From the NCBI GenBank assembly GCA_012035435.1, contig JAAUPH010000137.1, positions 1 to 6,535 of the forward strand: a stretch of DNA of 6,535 bases, read 5' to 3'. The translations under genes were made by a program, and so were the position numbers. Each line of letters opens with the position of its first letter. Position 1 is the stretch's first letter. The notes under the pieces were generated by a model, which made no database searches, was not told the DNA's origin, and was given only the letters and a program-made list of their open reading frames with translations. Positions 5,199-6,535 of the stretch are shown one piece after another. Source of the DNA: Sphingopyxis sp. Lineage in GTDB: Bacteria > Pseudomonadota > Alphaproteobacteria > Sphingomonadales > Sphingomonadaceae.

Positions 5199-6530
5199 AT
5201 GATTTCTGTAACCGCTCCCGTCCCCCTTGATTCGCACGGCCTGCGCTCCGCTTGGGGCGTGTTGGCGCTGCGTTGGCGCTGGGCGGCTTTGGCGCTGGCT
5301 TTGGTCGCGGTGGCGGTCGCTTTTGCGGTGGAAAGCCAGATCGAACGTGGGAATCGGGGGATCACGCCGATTAACAGCAGCGCCGATTTTGTCGCGACCG
5401 GGATCATGGTCGATGTGACCAGCACCAGCTCGCAGGGCGCGCGCGAAGCGGGCTGGCGCATGGCGCAGCGCAAGGGCTGGCAGCAGCTTTATCGCAAAGT
5501 GAACGGCAGCGACGGTCCGACCCTGTCTGATTCGGCGCTCGACGGCATTGTCTCGGCCATCGTGGTCGAACAGGAACAAATTGGCCCGCGCCGCTATGTC
5601 GCCAGGTTGGGCGTGCTGTTCGACCGCGTTCGCGCAGGGCAGATATTGGGCGTCAGCGGCCGGGTGCTGCGCTCGCCGCCGCTGCTCGTGATGCCGATTT
5701 ATTCGGTCGGCGGCATCTCCCAAATGTTCGAACAGCGCAGCGCGTGGCAACGCGCCTGGGCGGAGTTCAACACTGGCGACACCGCGATCGACTATGTCCG
5801 CACCGCCGGGACGGGGGCCGATACGCTGCTTCTCAATCCCGGGCAAACGACGCGGCGCAGCCGCATCTGGTGGCGCAACATCCTCGATCAATATGGCGCC
5901 GCCGATGTGCTGATCCCGATTGCGCGGCTGCAGTACAGCTATCCTGGTGGGCCCGTGATCGGCCGCTTCTCCGCCCGCTATGGCCCCGACAACAAGTTGA
6001 TCGGCAGCTTTACGATGCGCGCGCCGACACCGGCTGCGATCCCCGATATGATGGAAAAGGCGGTGGTACAGGTCGACCGGCTCTATTCCGACGCGCTCGC
6101 CGCTGGGGTGCTGCGCGCCGACAGCTCGCTGGTGCTGGAACGCGTCGTCAAAGAGGAAGAGCTTGACGAGGCTGCGACGGAAGAGGGCGATGCGGCCATT
6201 GCCGAAACCGACGACAGCGTGCCCAGCGACGCGCCGCAAGGGGCGCAGACTTTCTCGATCCAATATGCTTCGCCCGATGTCGCCTCGGTCTCAGCCACCG
6301 AACGCGCCGTCGCCGGCATTTCGGGTGTCCAGTCTGCCGCGACCAACAGTCTGGCGCTGGGCGGCACGTCGGTGATGCGCGTCGTCTACCGCGGCGATGC
6401 CGATGCCTTGCGCGATGCGCTCGCGTCGCGAGGCTTCTCGGTTCAGATCAGCGGTTCGACCCTGTCGCATTTCCCGCTGATGGCGCGCGCCGTGACCGTG
6501 CCCGCGCAGTTCGCTCTGCCGCTCGACTGA
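5199..6530 (+). CDS. Membrane-anchored DUF2066-like protein with C-terminal ferredoxin-like (HMA-type) domain
   Basis: 443 aa from the ATG at 5199; an upstream TTG at 5142 would overlap purM and is unlikely. Residues 20-26 contain Arg and Trp, followed by one hydrophobic segment (about 27-44), probably a signal anchor or uncleaved signal, so the rest is likely periplasmic. Residues about 63-245 resemble DUF2066: GAREAGWRMAQRKGWQQLYRKV, VVEQEQIGPRRYVARLGVLFD, then RSPPLLVMPIYS. An acidic linker spans about 317-343. Residues 350-425 have a beta-alpha-beta-beta-alpha-beta pattern like heavy-metal-associated domains, but with no CxxC, so metal binding is not supported. The biochemical function is unknown to me. 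It ends with a TGA 5 bases before the window edge. Further genes probably follow; in sphingomonads I recall this family near a CDP-alcohol phosphatidyltransferase and hdaA, which cannot be checked here. No SD is visible before the ATG. Confidence 0.82.
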   Translation: MISVTAPVPLDSHGLRSAWGVLALRWRWAALALALVAVAVAFAVESQIERGNRGITPINSSADFVATGIMVDVTSTSSQGAREAGWRMAQRKGWQQLYRKVNGSDGPTLSDSALDGIVSAIVVEQEQIGPRRYVARLGVLFDRVRAGQILGVSGRVLRSPPLLVMPIYSVGGISQMFEQRSAWQRAWAEFNTGDTAIDYVRTAGTGADTLLLNPGQTTRRSRIWWRNILDQYGAADVLIPIARLQYSYPGGPVIGRFSARYGPDNKLIGSFTMRAPTPAAIPDMMEKAVVQVDRLYSDALAAGVLRADSSLVLERVVKEEELDEAATEEGDAAIAETDDSVPSDAPQGAQTFSIQYASPDVASVSATERAVAGISGVQSAATNSLALGGTSVMRVVYRGDADALRDALASRGFSVQISGSTLSHFPLMARAVTVPAQFALPLD

Positions 6531-6535
6531 GACGG

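Noticed and set aside
4935..6263. 442-codon minus-strand ORF covering the DUF2066-like gene and the purM 5' end
   Set aside because: Only its last part holds real protein sequence (the PurM N-terminus before the frameshift). The upstream part is a shadow of the + strand gene.
1..6535. CRISPR arrays, tRNA or rRNA genes, toxin-antitoxin or phage modules
   Set aside because: No regularly spaced repeats, no tRNA-like cloverleaf and no such proteins were seen on either strand.

Overview
The window reads as chromosomal housekeeping DNA from a high-GC alphaproteobacterium, most likely a sphingomonad (Sphingomonas/Sphingopyxis group). This rests on the codon bias, the protein sequences (PurM, PepA, Ndk) and the neighbourhood. 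No database search was possible, so the genus is inference.

Left block, + strand (1-2295): the 3' part of pepA (leucyl aminopeptidase), then holC (DNA polymerase III chi subunit) 13 nt downstream, then ndk (nucleoside diphosphate kinase). The block ends in a strong intrinsic terminator. An imperfect palindromic repeat of about 94 bp lies between the ndk stop and that terminator. As written, pepA is broken by three one-base losses within about 77 bp. They fall in the segment that encodes part of the metal-binding active site, and the frame is restored afterwards.

Middle (2296-2997): a small predicted exported protein rich in Arg and Tyr (2384-2680, +). Its Shine-Dalgarno sequence lies inside a perfect 10-bp hairpin. 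A visibly AT-richer stretch follows, holding one doubtful minus-strand ORF (2702-2938).

Right block: the purine biosynthesis pair purM-purN on the minus strand (5162 down to 2998). PurN carries an extra C-terminal domain resembling the MmcQ/YjbR family. purM and purN are separated by an 89-bp near-perfect inverted repeat (3965-4053) that looks like a small non-autonomous element of the REP/IS200-like kind. purM is broken by a single one-base loss in a homopolymer near its 5' end. Divergent from purM, only 36 bp away, starts a 443-aa membrane-anchored protein resembling DUF2066 (5199-6530, +). A perfect 10-bp palindrome sits in that short gap.

I do not see a new multigene system here. The points worth a second look are the clustered frameshifts (most simply read errors), the PurN fusion, the two palindromic elements at operon-relevant positions, and the hairpin over the ribosome binding site.
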